A stretch of 64,000 nucleotides of DNA from Auricularia sp. M13 (GCA_037042915.1 CM073201.1:3472001-3536000); one strand, 5' to 3'; positions 10,390-22,356 are shown, counted from the first letter of the stretch. Numbers and translations: made by a program. The notes: generated by a model from the letters alone, not told the origin.

Positions 10390-12216
10390 ATGCACATTCC
10401 GCGCCTCGTCACGCGTGCCGTTCAGACCGCCAGCACTGCGTCTGAGCTGCAGTCTAAGCCCATCTCGGACGATTTCGCGCTGTTCACCCTCCAAGACGCC
10501 GCGACCGATGGTGCCATTAGCATCGAAGCACGCGCCGAGGCTGCTATAAACTACGCCATCCCGAAGGCTTGGCCTGTATGTCTTCAGCTTGTCTCTTTAT
10601 GCTTTATTTCCGCGCTTAAGCCCTACACCTGGCGCAGAATGTCACACTGACCAACACGAGCTTCAAGTATCTGAACGGCATCGCGCAGGGGGCCATTAAC
10701 AACCTGAAGAACGACTACTGGAAGGATGCGAACAAGCTCGACTGTGCGTGTCCCTGCCGATCTACCTATTTGACGTGCCCTTGACATGCGATGTGCAGTC
10801 GGATGGGGAACGGGCACGACGCTCGGCGCGTTTGCGTACAAGGATATGGTCGCCAGCACCAAGGACAACCACGCGTTCGTCAAGGCGGCGCTCAAGGCAG
10901 CAAAAAAGAACAACAAGAACTTTGACCCATACGGTACGCGCAGTACCTTGCATTTATATTGCCATGAATTGTATGGCTCATGTTCTCATGTCCTGACAGG
11001 ATACAATGACGACGCACAGTGGTGGGGCACGACCGCGTTCTACGCGTACCGGGCGTATGGCGACAAGGAGTTCCTACAGTATGCCAAGGATGTCTGGAAC
11101 TGGGTCCACAAGTCGTGAGGGCACTGTCGCCCTCATCCGAGGGCGCTAGTTGACCGTGATGTTTCGCAGGCAGATCACGGACAAGGAGGCTAAGGCTGGC
11201 AAGTCGGCTGTACGCTCCAAGGCCATCAAGAAGACATGTAACGGCAAGAGTACTGCCGGAGGTAAGTACCGATGCCGGGAGCGTCCTCATGGCTCACTCA
11301 TTGTGCAGCTGTCTTCTGGCGCTCGCAGTCTAGCGACAAGAAGGACATGAGCGTCAACGTGATCACGACTGCGCTCTTCCAGACGCTCTCCGCCTACCTG
11401 TGCGTGGTTTCCTGCTTTCTACCCTTTAAACGATTAACAGCTTGATTATCACTCGCAGTGCCGAGGAGACGGGCGAGAAGAAATACGTCGACGCGGCGAA
11501 GCGTGCGTACGGCTTCATCACGACGCAGCTGTTCAAGAAGAACCTCAACATTCCGACGGACGGGATGAGCATGGAGACGTGCAAGGCGAACAACTGGATC
11601 TTCACGTACAACACCGGCAAGTTCGTCGAGGGCGCCGTCATACTCTCCAAGGTCGCCAAGGACGATAAGTACAAGAAGCAGGCGCTCAAGACCATCGTCG
11701 CCGCCGTCACCAAGGTGAATAACTGGCAGGACAAGCAGGGCCACATCACCGAGGGCCAGGATGGCAACCCTACCAAGGGCGGCGATGGGCGCCAGTTCAA
11801 GTGTCCGTGTTTCTCCCTCCGGCGCGGGGGAAACCACTGCATCTATGGCTGACGCGGCGGCTGCAGCGATCTACCTCCGCTCGCTGACTGAGGTCGCGCG
11901 TCGCGAGTACAAGAACAAGGGGCTACACGACCTGCTCAAACGCTACATCAATATTAACGTGTGCCTCTACCTCGCGAAGCCTGCACAGCGTTGCTCATGG
12001 GGCCTTCATAGATGAAGCTCGTCCGCTCGAAGAACACCGATGACCACGGCAACTACGGCGTCGTGTGGAAGGGCCCGTTCAAGAGTGAGTTTCGGCGCTG
12101 CTTGTACGGGCGGGCATCTTGCTCACCTTCTGTGTACGCTGGCAGAATCAGAATCTGGGCAGATGAACGTGCTGGACTTATTCGTGGCCGGCATCGAGCT
12201 CAATTGGAAGCGGTGA
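10390..12216 (+). CDS. Glycoside hydrolase family 76 (alpha-1,6-mannanase-like)
   Basis: Ten phased exons: 10390-10575, 10638-10743, 10799-10933, 11000-11114, 11170-11261, 11309-11399, 11459-11802, 11867-11958, 12012-12084, 12146-12216, giving 434 aa. GH76 enzymes act on alpha-1,6-mannose backbones and in fungi serve in cell-wall assembly or mannan breakdown. The family hallmarks are present: YNDDAQWWG (about residues 144-152) with the paired catalytic aspartates, a helical (alpha/alpha)6-type layout, and WIFTYNTGKFVEGA (about 287-300). The C-terminal NVLDLFVAGIEL segment also fits. The ATG chosen gives an N-terminus (MHIPRLVTRAVQTAS) with no clear signal peptide, which is unusual for this family, so an upstream start or exon may be missing. 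Nothing in the frame is broken. Confidence 0.88.
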
Positions 12217-12344
12217 GATTGGCGGTGCGTCGGGTGCGAAGTGATGCTGTCAGCTCTGGCGCCGTGCGTTTTGTATTCGTTGTTATTTATACACTACATG
12301 CTCTAGCATGTGCCATGTCGTACTAGAAACAGGAAATGCTCCGG

Positions 12345-12412
12345 GTTGGAGCTTCATTCCGCGACGTGCTTCATGGGTCCGGAAAAGCCGAACGATCACC
12401 AGCAACACAACA
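12345..12412 (+). repeat. Direct repeat copy 1 flanking the F-box pseudogene
   Basis: About 65 bases containing TTGGAGCTTCATTCCGCGAC and GGTCCGGAAAAGCCGAAC are alignable with a second copy near 14,580 in the same orientation (TCGGAGCTTCGTTTCGCGCC, GGACCCGAAAAATCCGAAC). The two copies flank the F-box pseudogene lying between them. They have diverged noticeably. Confidence 0.55.
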
Positions 12413-12730
12413 TGTTGGAATTATGATTCAGGATAATCCTCTACGGAGGATGAGGCTTTTTTGCTCTACGGGTTTGTCTCTAATACGGGGCCGTTCGAAT
12501 TTGTCCTACACAAAAAGCAAGGACGGAAGAGTTCTCCTAACAAAAAATGTACATTGGATGGACCATTCGCTTAACGTCTGGGGCTCGGTTCCACCGCAAA
12601 GTGTGGACCTAATGACCCACAATACCATGTTTGACCTAACTAATCTATGTCTGACATCTCAACGGGCGGGACTGCTATCGGTACTGGATGGAAACCTCTT
12701 GCGGATACCGAAATGTTGTATTAATCAGTA

Positions 12731-14287
12731 CTACGGCGTTTCAATGTCCTCCTGAATCGCCGGGATATACCCCACTCCAACTACTGCCGCAAGATTATAG
12801 AGCGGGCCTGGGTCACCTACTATGAGAATGCGATGATCTACTACGAGATTGTCCACGGGAATCCGCAAGCCGGAATCGTGAAGGAGTGTCGCGATATCAG
12901 CTGCTTTCATCGCAACAGCTCGGTCTCCCGCAGTGACGCGTATTGTGTGCAGAGCGGGATAGCAAACATCCGAATAGCGCACGCTGCATGGGCCATTGCA
13001 GTCCGCGATGATCGTCAAACTCACGACGGATGGCGCGAACGGAAAGGCCAGAACAAAGGCGGACCAGATGGACACGCCGACCGATAACTCCACAACGTTA
13101 CGGGATGCGATGGGCTCGAGAAAGCTGCGGATGAAGTCCTCCGGTCGGTCAAAGCGCAGCAAATCGTCCGGCGCAATGTGCCATTGTATTTGTCGATGTC
13201 GGCCACGATCGTCCTCGGCGCGCACTGTCAGCATCTCGTCCCGCCACTCGGACAAGATTTTGATGTAGCCGGCAAGGTCTCGGATGACTCGAGCCGCAGG
13301 ATTTGTGTGGCGCCATCCACCCGGAAAGCAAACGGTCAACGTGAGATGATCAACGTCACAAAGGCCAGCGCCAACCACCCATTCAATATAGCTGTCACCC
13401 ACGACCTTGATGCTGACGAGCTTTTCGGGAAGGACATCTTGATCTAGAGGGAGATCGACATAGACCGGGTCATCCTCGAAATCGTCGGATGAAATCGTCC
13501 TGAACTCGTTCATGTCGAGCGCAAGTGCTTCGAGGCCAGGACATCCTTGCAGCGCCCACACGACATGGATGAGGTCGCTCGGTGTCAACGACAAGGTGTG
13601 GACAGCCGGAAATTATGGTCCATTGGGCCAGTGATAGCCGTGTCCGAGATGGATCTTCTCGAGAGCGGAAAGTGCAATTTTCCGGGGAACAACACGCTGA
13701 GGAATGCAGAAGGACTCTCTATTCTTCAGCAGCTCGGCGGAGAAGTCGCGCAGCGATGGGAGCTCTGAGAAGAACGAGAGAAACTTGCACACGGCGGTCG
13801 TGTCGGCGGAACGGACGCGAAGTGCACGCAGGCGGTGAAGATGAGGCTGGAGAACCTGCGCAAGGGTTTTTAAGGGATCGCAGTGCGCGTCGTAAGGGAC
13901 AATGTCGAGGGTAATGCTGAGCGGCAGGTCCACACTGCGTTGCAGGATCTCAACGGCCGCAGCGAGGTTGGTAGTGTTGCGACGGTAGGGGGAGCTGTCC
14001 CATCCCACGGGTGTACGGTGAGTGTTCGGTGGAAGACCCTCGGGGTCCAAGTCCCAACATTTACAGCAGAACCCATCATCCTTGACGACGCAGTCGCGAC
14101 AATTGCAGTAAGCAGTATCCTGCACTGTCGTAAAGCAAGTAACCTGCTGCCAAATCGAGGGACATGAGCGGGAAACATGGCGCCATCTCCTGCGTACGTG
14201 TGTGACCGCGATACAGTCGAAGAAAGGTAGGCGCTCCCAGATTGCACACCACAGTTCGTCCGATAGCCTGTGAAGACCTTCGCTCAT
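12731..14287 (-). pseudogene. F-box protein gene with one in-frame stop
   Basis: On the minus strand an ATG at 14287 opens an F-box protein (HRLSDELWCAIWERLPFFDC at residues 5-24; VRRRWRHVSRSCPSIWQ follows), which in general recruits substrates to SCF ubiquitin ligases. A Cys-rich patch (YCNCRDC ... FCCKCWDLD) and a leucine-rich C-terminal region come next. After GYHWPNGP a single TAA at 13613-13615 interrupts the frame. The same frame continues without any shift for another 290 codons of clearly coding sequence (HTLSLTPSDLIHVVWALQGC) to the stop at 12731. Full length would be 518 residues plus the internal stop. No intron can remove the TAA. It is either a young pseudogene or a base error. 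It is not a close relative of the F-box genes at 30-46 kb. Confidence 0.7.
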
Positions 14288-14577
14288 TATGCACGCTGAG
14301 TTTGACAGCCAGGGTTTCCTTGACGCAGTCAAAATACACTGCGCGAGCGAGCTAGCCACTTCGGAGCTGAAATGAAATGAGCTCGTCGCTATAAATGTGG
14401 CGGTGAAAATTTTGCGCAATACGAACTTTGGTACTCCTTCGAGGCTATTAATTCCGCATTCAAATACTGTTGATATCAGACTAAATATACTATCACGATG
14501 CGCTTGCGGGAGCACGCAGGAACTGGCGGATGCCATTGCGCAAAGCAGTTCGACGTCGGAGCAGCTGAGCGGAATAA

Positions 14578-14647
14578 GGTCCGGGTCGGAGCTTCGTTTC
14601 GCGCCACGCTTCTTGGACCCGAAAAATCCGAACAGCCGCCACAAGCC
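14578..14647 (+). repeat. Direct repeat copy 2 flanking the F-box pseudogene
   Basis: Partner of the repeat near 12,345, same orientation, containing TCGGAGCTTCGTTTCGCGCC and GGACCCGAAAAATCCGAAC. It lies upstream of the F-box start. The pair could be remnants of terminal repeats or of an interspersed element. Confidence 0.5.
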
Positions 14648-15219
14648 CGCGATTCGACAGCAGCAGCGATATCCTACAGAAAGTAACTTTAAGATGGCGT
14701 CTAAGCACGCGATAGAGGTGCGCATCGCGTCTGGCTGTGCCTGGATAACGCGCTGACCGTGCATTGTCTCGTTTACTATCGTTGCTCGCCGTGTCCCGCT
14801 CGACCGCCTGGTCCAACGCGCAATTCCACGATTATTGACTGATATACTGAACGCAATTTCCTTTCGGCCGTGCTCATTGCCAGTATGCGCGTTCTGGACG
14901 TGCCAAATGCCATGGGCCGTGCGGTGGCCAGTTAATCGGAAAAGGCGAATTGCGTTATGGCATGCTCGTCGTCGACAACCGTTACGGAGAATCCCATCAT
15001 TGGTATCATTGGTAAGTATCCCAGGTCTTTTTTTATTCTGTACAACGGTACAGCCAGCAGTACTGCGACTGTGACGGTCGTGACTGTACTCATGGTTGGC
15101 AATACGGCCTGTATCGTCAGGGCCGTACTCTTGAAGCGTCATAGCCCCTTTGGCGAATATTACGTTTTTTCAGCTACAGTTTACCACCCGTGCACGTTGG
15201 CTGACAATTCATTCAGGCG
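14648..15219. other. No clear gene; possible 5' leader of the translocase gene
   Basis: A short ATG-initiated exon at 14957-15011 with a good GTAAGT donor exists, but none of the acceptors downstream joins it in frame to the HIRAN exon of the next gene. The stretch may therefore hold an untranslated leader or an unrelated short transcript. Confidence 0.3.
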
Positions 15220-18200
15220 ATGTGTCCCAAAGAAAGCACTCCAGCGACTCAAATCTGCCCGATTGGAAATGGTCCAGGGATGGATTGGCATAAACGAAGT
15301 CGATCGGCAGCACATTCGCAGCGACGTTGCGCGCGGGCGAGCGTCGTATTCAGCAGCTCCGCCCCAGCACCGGCAGCCGCACCGCCGACACCAGGCCCAA
15401 GCACCCAGAAGCGCAAGCGCGAGTCCGAAATTCCCATCATCGAGATCCCCGACGACGACGACGTCGAGGACGCCGCGCCGGTCGAGGCGGAACCCGTCGA
15501 AGAGCTCTATGTGTCGTTCCGCACTGAGATCGTCGGCGTTCAGTACTACACCGGCATGGTCGGCAACATGGAGCGCGTGCTCATCCGCCGCGAGCCGACG
15601 AACCAATACGACCGCAACGCCATCAAGGTCTTCAACGCCGCCGGCGTCGGCGTCGGCCACTTGTCGCGCAACACGGCGGCTAAGCTTGCACCGCTCATGG
15701 ACGCCCAACGGGTCACCGTCGAAGGCATCGTCACGCAAGGAAACGGTGAGTGTGAAAATTCAGCATTGTACTTGCAACAACTCGCAAGGCGAGCGTGACG
15801 AAAGTCGCCGTGGCGCCAGTTGCGACCCCACGAAGGGTCGTCCTGTGTTCGCGCTTGTTCGCAACGTCTCTGTTGCATTTTTCAACCTGTGACCAACGTT
15901 GTGGCTGTTGCGCGCTCACTGTGATACCTGAGGGATGTCGCAGCCCCCCCTCCGACCCGTGACGTGAGGGCGCGACCAGAGGCCCAACAAACTCGCAACG
16001 GGTTGGTGCCGTGCTAGCCCGTGTGACGGTTGCCGCGTTGCAGGCTCGCGCTACAACACTCGGTGCTCGTCTCGCTGGGGCCGCAGCATTGTGTGGCCAG
16101 CGTTGCGTAGATGTTGCGAGCTCGCTATGGCATTCCAAGTCTTATATGTTCGCGTGGCTGATATCCTTTCTCAGTGACTCGCGGCGGTACGGTCTACACC
16201 CTACCCGCCGAAGTGAAGATCTACGGCCGCTCTGACCAACGCGCGACCCTCGAGCCCGCGCTGCGCTGGGCGACCCCGGGCCAGCGCGGGTTCGACGACA
16301 CAATGCGCACGGCCGAGTACACGGGCAACCCTGCGCGCGCCCCGGCGCTCCCGCCGCCAGTGTACGTATCGCGACTTTCAACATTTGTGTTACCTTATTT
16401 ACGCGCCACTTAGCGTTCCAGCGTCTCAATCGTACGCCGCAGCATCGTCGTCACAGGCGCAGGCGTCGTCCGCGGCAGCAGCCAAGGCGCTCGCGGAGCA
16501 GCAACGCCGCTACGCCGAGGCGCAGAAGGCGCTGGAGCTGCGCACGATGCTCGAGTCGCTGTCCAAGGTCGACGACGACGGCCGGCGCACTGGGCTGATG
16601 GATGCGCTGTGCGGGGTCGACGGCGAGGACGGCGTGGACGTGCTCAAGCTGCCGGAGCTTGAGGAGGACCAGATGCCGTTTGGCCTCCAGGCCGGCGTCG
16701 AGCTCATGAAGCACCAGGTGCGCTTCCCCCCACCCCGAACCGCTCTCTATCTCCGCTCGGGGCTGACGCGCGCCCGACACAGAAACAAGCACTGAAATGG
16801 TGTTTGGCGAAAGAGCACCCCAGGTTGCCGGCGAAGGAAAGCGACCCGGCCGTCCAGTTCTGCTCTCGTACAAGATCGTGAATGGGAAGCCGATCTACTA
16901 CAACAGCCTCACCCACATGCCGTCGCGCATTGAGAACCCGCCCGTCCTCGGCCGCGGCGGGCTCATTGCGGATGCCATGGGCCTTGGGAAGACGTTGACG
17001 ATTCTGGCGCTGGCGTTGATGACGAAGAGAGAGCCGAAGAATGGGTATAGCGGCTCGACGCTTATTGGTACGTTTTCGCCTCGATGTTGCCGTTGCTCCT
17101 GCTGATCCACGTCCAGTATGCCCGCTCAGTGTGCTCAGCAATTGGGAGAAGCAGATTGCGGACCATGTACAGCATGGGAAGCTCAAGACGCTTGTGTATT
17201 ATAATACTGGACGGAACGCCAGCGTCGAGGAGATGGAGAAGGCTGATATTGTGATTACTACGTACCAAGTACGCCGCCGTGCCTAGCATCGTCTTCGCGC
17301 GCGGACTGCTGATTCTTGCTCTTAGGTCGTCGCGCAGGATTACGCCAAGTCCGTCGCTGCGAGCGCCGGTGTCGAAGCTGGACCGAGCAAGAAGAAACGC
17401 AAGACGGACGGTGGACTCATGGGCGTCAAGTGGCGGGTGCGTGCTGCAGTCTTAATTGCGAACCATTATGCCTTACTCACGATGCCTATATACAGCGCGT
17501 CGTGCTAGACGAGGGACACCAGATCCGCAATCCAAAGACGCAAGCAGCCATCGCATGCCGCGCGCTGACGGCCGAGCGGCGCTGGGTCGTGACGGGCACG
17601 CCGATTATCAACTCTCCGAAGGACCTCGGCTCCATCCTGCAGTTCCTGCAGGTGTGCGCGCCGCTGGATCAGGAAGATTACTTCAAGTCGCTGCTCGAGC
17701 GCCCGCTCAAGGCGAGCACGGCCGAGGGCGCGCGGCTGCTCAAGAGCGTCATGCACCAGATCTGTCTGCGGCGCACCAAGGAGATGCAGGACGACGCGGG
17801 GAATCACCTCGTCAAGCTGCCGCCGGTCGAGATGGTGCAGGTGCCCGTGACATTGCCGCCCGAAACGCGCGCGCTGTACGACGAGATTGAGTCGCTGAGC
17901 CGGCAGCGCTTTGAGTATTGGATGCAGGCCGCGCGCGCGGTGCACGGCCAGAATGCGATTGCGGGCGCGAATGTGCTGGGCATGCTGACGCGCATGCGCC
18001 AGCTCGTGCTCCACCGGGGCTCATCCCGCGCAACTACGTCGAGACGCTGCGCGAGCCCGCCGCGGCCGTCGCGGGCGAGGAGCGCGTGCAACAGGTTGTG
18101 ATTTCGCCTAAGGACAAGGTTCGTTGCCTGTGACTCTATCTTTCGTGCCTGCGGCTGACGAAGATGCGTTATAGGCACGACTACAGCGCCAGCTTGCGCA

Positions 18201-19765
18201 GGCTATTGAAGAGAATGAGGAGTGCCCAGTGTGCTTCGAGGTGCTGCGTGAGCCGCGCATTACCGTCTGCTCGCACTCGTTCTGCTTCGCCTGCATCACG
18301 GAGGTCATCCGGCGCGATACGCGCTGCCCTATGGTGCGTTTTTTCCTCCTTGTGTTTCTGGGATCGCTCGCTTACTGTGGTCTAGGATCGCCGTACGCTC
18401 GGGATGCAGGATCTCATTGAACCGCCCGAACCCACGGAGGCCACGCAGCGCTGGAACGGCGAAGATGACGACGATATGGATGAAGATGCCAACGCTGCTG
18501 AGGATCAGATTAGGGCGGGGTCGTCGGCAAAGATTGACCAGCTTGTCAAGATGCTGCAGCTCACACCGGCGACCGAGAAGTCGCTCGTCTTCTCGCAATT
18601 TACGGGTTTTTTAGACAAGGTGGGCCTGATATCTGTTTTATTTCCGGTTACTCACGCTAACTCTTCGTCGATGAAAAGATCGAAGAAGCACTCGACGCGG
18701 CTGGGTACGCTGCATTTCTACTGCAGCGATAATATTTTCTAATGGAGCGATTCTCAGGATTGGATACGTGCGCCTGGACGGCAAGATGTCTGCGAAGAGG
18801 CGCGAGGAGGTTATTCGTCGGTTCAGCGTGCCGTTGCGCGACAAAGGCAAGGGCAAGGGCAAAGCGAAGGCAGTTCCAGACGCCGGTGCGCGTGCGCGTC
18901 TGGCGACGGCTCTGCGCTCGTCATCCCCTCCCCGCGCACCGTCGCCGCCACCAGTCCCCAGCCCTAGCAAGTCCGCTTCTTCGTCCAAGCGCCCGGCGCG
19001 CGCAGCAAAGGCAGCCAAGGGCGCGATGGTCATCCCATCCTCGGACGACGATCTCGACTTTGACGCGCGTGTTGATGCTGCCGATGATGATGACTACGTC
19101 GAGGACGCGAATGGTGCTGCGAAGGACGAGCCGATGAGCGACGACGGCGGCTTCTTTAGCGACGAGAGTGAGGAAGACTTTAAGCCGCGCCGGTTCGTGG
19201 GCAAGGGCAAGGGCAAGGCTCGTGCGGGTGCCAGTTTGGCGGACTACGACCGCCCGGCCGGCAACCCGCCCGTGATGCTCATCAGTCTCAAGGCGGGAGC
19301 GCTGGGATTGAACCTGACTGTTGCGAACAACGTCTACCTGTGAGTGCTTCCTTCCATTTGTTGCAAGCGTCTGAAGTGGATGTTGCAGCATGGACCCGTG
19401 GTGGCAGGAGGGCATCGAGAGCCAGGCCATTGATCGATGCAATCGGTACGTTACATGAAACCGGGTGATCAGCGTTTCGCTGAAAGGGTGTTGCGGAGTA
19501 GCATTGGCCAGACCAAGACTGTGCACGTATACCAAATGGTGGCGGAGAATACGGTCGAGCAAAAGGTTCTCGACATCCAAGAGCGCAAGAAGAATCTCAT
19601 CAAACAAGCTTTCTCGGGCATCAAAAGCCGTGAGACCGAGCGTCAGAAGCGCGAGGCTCGCATGAATGGTGCGTCGTTTGCTGTGATCTCCGTACACTCT
19701 CAATTGAGTGCCCCGTAGATTTGATTGAACTATTCGGGATGCGCAATCGCGAGGAAGAAGACTGA
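15220..19765 (+). CDS. rad5: Rad5/HLTF-type SNF2 translocase (HIRAN + helicase + RING), two apparent frameshifts
   Basis: Domain order matches Rad5/HLTF proteins, which remodel stalled replication forks and polyubiquitinate PCNA. HIRAN domain: near residues 95-215 (VGVQYYTGMVGNMERVLIRR, NQYDRNAIKV). SNF2 motor: Walker A DAMGLGKTLT near 16,970, DEGH near 17,510, VVTGTP near 17,590. C3HC4-type RING: 18,224 to about 18,390 (CPVCFEVL, CSHSFC, then CPMDRR). Helicase C lobe: LISLKAGALGLNL near 19,280 and QAIDRCNR/IGQTKTV split by an intron. There are about a dozen introns. Two single-base shifts break the frame: near 16,861 (QF|LSYKIVNG, where relatives have a Trp) and near 18,014 (LVLH|GLIPRNYV). 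No intron explains either one, so this is a pseudogene or has two assembly errors. An acidic/GKGKGK-rich insert of about 120 residues splits the C lobe. The start at 15220 is provisional. Confidence 0.85.
15746..16174 (+). other. Unusually long intron of the translocase gene
   Basis: The donor GTGAGT at 15746 and the acceptor CTTTCTCAG at 16174 join HIRAN exons in phase (IVTQGN|VTRGG). At 429 nt it is several times longer than the other introns in the gene (about 45-65 nt). It is dense in GTTGCG/CGCAAC words and resembles in flavour the repeat in the large Set9 intron at 61.5-63.0 kb, though I could not align them convincingly. Confidence 0.6.
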
Positions 19766-20971
19766 GCTAGAAAGTATGGGACTCCATCGGACTTCGGCCG
19801 GTACGACCGTTCTCGTCTGATTCAATGGTTCCCAGTGCCGGCGGAATTCGTTATTCCAAACTACGGTTGTGCTAGTTGATTCATTCTCGCTGCTCACGAT
19901 GCTGGCCGCGCCTCTTTTGAATGCAGATAATGTTTAGGACTTCCACCGCGACCAACCGGCGTCTTCTCGGTCCCGCGGGGACGTCACAGCGACTGCTCTG
20001 CGTCATGTCGCCTTCAATGTCCGGGAAGTCCTGCTTTGTGCGTAAGCATGATCACTGACGCGGACGGTGACTGCGAGCTGTGCCGCGGTACATCTTGCAC
20101 CTGAGGCATTGTCGCACTTCTACTTCGAGCAGCGAGAATGGACTTGTTTGTCCACATGACTGGTCCCCGGGCGGCCAAAGTCTAGCGTAACAATGGATGC
20201 CGATGATCATGAGCATCCGCGATGAATGTGAAGCCTATTGTTGATAGCCATGGCTGTCCACAGGGCTGGGGTTGCGGAAGCAAAAGGACGCACGACTTGT
20301 TTCTCCGTGTCTTTGCCAGAACCCAGGCCTAAATTCAATCTGTTTCGGTCACAACGACAAATGCCCCATGGCCTGCAGTGTGAGTGACAAGATTGTAAGA
20401 TCTCCGCACTGAAGGAGCGACTCTTTGCTTGGTACCGTTCTCGCTCGTCAGGGCGGGCGGCGGACGTCAGAAGTGGACCCTTCAACTGCATTCACTATCA
20501 AGCGCCGACTTCTCCATAGAACTCTCAGCTCACCACGGCTCTGCCAGATTCGGTTCCGTTCAGTAAAGGACCGAAGTTTGACGGCGTTTAGATAGTCTCT
20601 TCTCCCGTCCGTGTTGGCCGCGCTCTCGGGCAGTCCCAGCGACCGGAAATAGGTGATCGAATCCGCTTGTCCCGACTGCGAAATTGAAGTCTCGGAACCG
20701 GGTGATACTCGTCTCGGTGAGTGTGTTTGGCCATAAACTGCAACGGCATGCACACATGGACATTGACGGTGCGGATAGCGCAGGCTCACCCACGTACCGG
20801 CTCTTGTGTTTGGCACTGGTACCGTGGAACTCCGAGCTTAAGTGACAGTGCGATGCAAACCCGGTGAAAGGCTCCTGACAAGGCTATAAACAGGTACATG
20901 TATAACTCAGTGTTTGGTGGAACGTGACTGAAAGGTTACGCTCCGAGACTCCTCCATTGCCAACACTCTCG
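19766..20971. other. Intergenic, nothing recognised
   Basis: About 1.2 kb between the translocase stop and the next gene. Reading frames on both strands are short and lack domain-like sequence. No repeat, RNA gene or transposon end was seen. Confidence 0.4.
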
Positions 20972-21853
20972 ATGCAGTCTATGACGCTCCCAGAGGTCCC
21001 AGGCCCGTGGCACCTCGAAGGCGAGGTGTACTGGATGATACTTAAGCCACTGAATGCGCTACCTCCAGCAGCATACGATCCCCTCGAACAGCCAACGTGG
21101 GATGATCCCACGGTCAAAACGAACAAGTTCTTGGGTGGTCTTGGTACTGTCTGGATCGTTCGCTATACCTCAAGTCCCATTGGTGTGTATGCCTTGAGAA
21201 GCATCAGATTCATTCTGACTGCATGAAGGGCCGTACGACGAGTTGATCTACGCCCCTGGGGATTTCGTTACGCCTTCCGGTGGTCGCGCACCTCGTGTGG
21301 CTAGGATATACGTCTCAACCGCAATATCCGTATTCAATGGCAAGCCTGAATCATATAGTGACCGAGAGGAAGTCCTGACACACTGACAGGGCGCAGAAAC
21401 TGGAATGTCCCGAAGCACTTGGCTCGTTTCAAGTTCACCGGACAAGCAAACGGCGGCACCCTGATCGAAGTTTTCAATTACGATGAGCCAGAGACTTCGA
21501 CCCCGTTCTTCGCCGCTGTCGTCGTTCCACAGCGGTTCGTTCCCGCCGTTCCATTCACGACGCGCTGGGTGTACAACGAGGTATCCCCGCAACCTCCTCT
21601 GCCGCAGGGGCCGCCCAGTCACCCTGAGGAGGTAGGCACGGGCAGATGGATTGGGTTCACGCAGGAGACAAAGGGGAGAATTAAGTTGACTTGGTGGGCG
21701 CCAGCGCCAGCTCGGGAGGGGAGTAAGATTCCTCCCGGAGAGTACACCGACGGAGTCGGTTTCCCTAAGCTCGACATCCGTAGCTTTGGGGTGTGGTTCA
21801 TTCCCGGGATGAACATCGAGTTCAGCGCATCCCTGCCGGTCGATGGCTCATAG
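20972..21853 (+). CDS. Acetoacetate-decarboxylase-like protein
   Basis: Three phased exons, 20972-21182, 21229-21339 and 21390-21853, giving 261 aa. The pattern is that of the fungal branch of the acetoacetate decarboxylase superfamily: PGPWHLEGEVYW at the start, NKFLGGLGTVWIVRYTSSPIGPYDELIYAPG (read in two pieces across the first intron), RVARIYVS, and GRRNWNVPKHLARFKF. In that superfamily a buried Lys forms a Schiff base; in these fungal relatives the enzymatic role is not established, so no reaction is assigned. There is no signal peptide. The second intron uses a GC donor (GCAAGC) instead of GT, and it restores the strongly conserved GRRNWN join. The first in-frame ATG was chosen. Confidence 0.75.
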
Positions 21854-22356
21854 ACTGTGACGTTACGCTTCGGTGGTCGCCATTTAGTCTGATGTGTCTT
21901 GAGAAGAGTAATACTCGGCATGTTGAGAAATCGCGGATCAGACTGAACCTCTGAACGAAGACTTTGCGGACCATCCCTGCGTATACATTTTCCTGCAAAT
22001 CATGCACTGCATCGCGTGAGAACGCGGGCAGCTTGAGGGTGCTTCCAGGGCCCACGTGAGAACAGAATACTTCGAAACACTGCTTCCCGGAGCGCAAATA
22101 ACCAGCATCGTGGACGCCAAATGTGTAACACTGAGGGGTATATATACAGAGCTCTAGTCTGGGAAAACGGCCTCAAAGCCTGATGGTCAACTGGCAAGAT
22201 CCCGCTATTCAACTCTTCAGTTCACGTACGCCGTCCTTACATCACTTTTCCAGAGCATGATGCTAACGCAACGCTACAAAAGACGCTTCCCTATATCTCT
22301 CGGCTCTTTGCACGGGAGCTTACCTGTAGCTCGACCCAGCCCGAACAAGTCATACC
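21854..22356. other. Intergenic, possible 5' exon of the next gene
   Basis: No separate gene is seen. The DUF6533-like gene that follows lacks its usual first helix (HxxFGxYxWEF-type) at 22357, so a short upstream exon may lie in this stretch. I could not place it. Confidence 0.35.

Noticed and set aside
14957-15011. Exon 1 of the Rad5-like gene
   Set aside because: It has a good ATG and donor, but its phase does not join any acceptor leading into the HIRAN exon.
15746-16174. Same repeat family as the set9 intron stated as fact
   Set aside because: Shared short words are suggestive, but I could not align the two introns by eye over a useful length.
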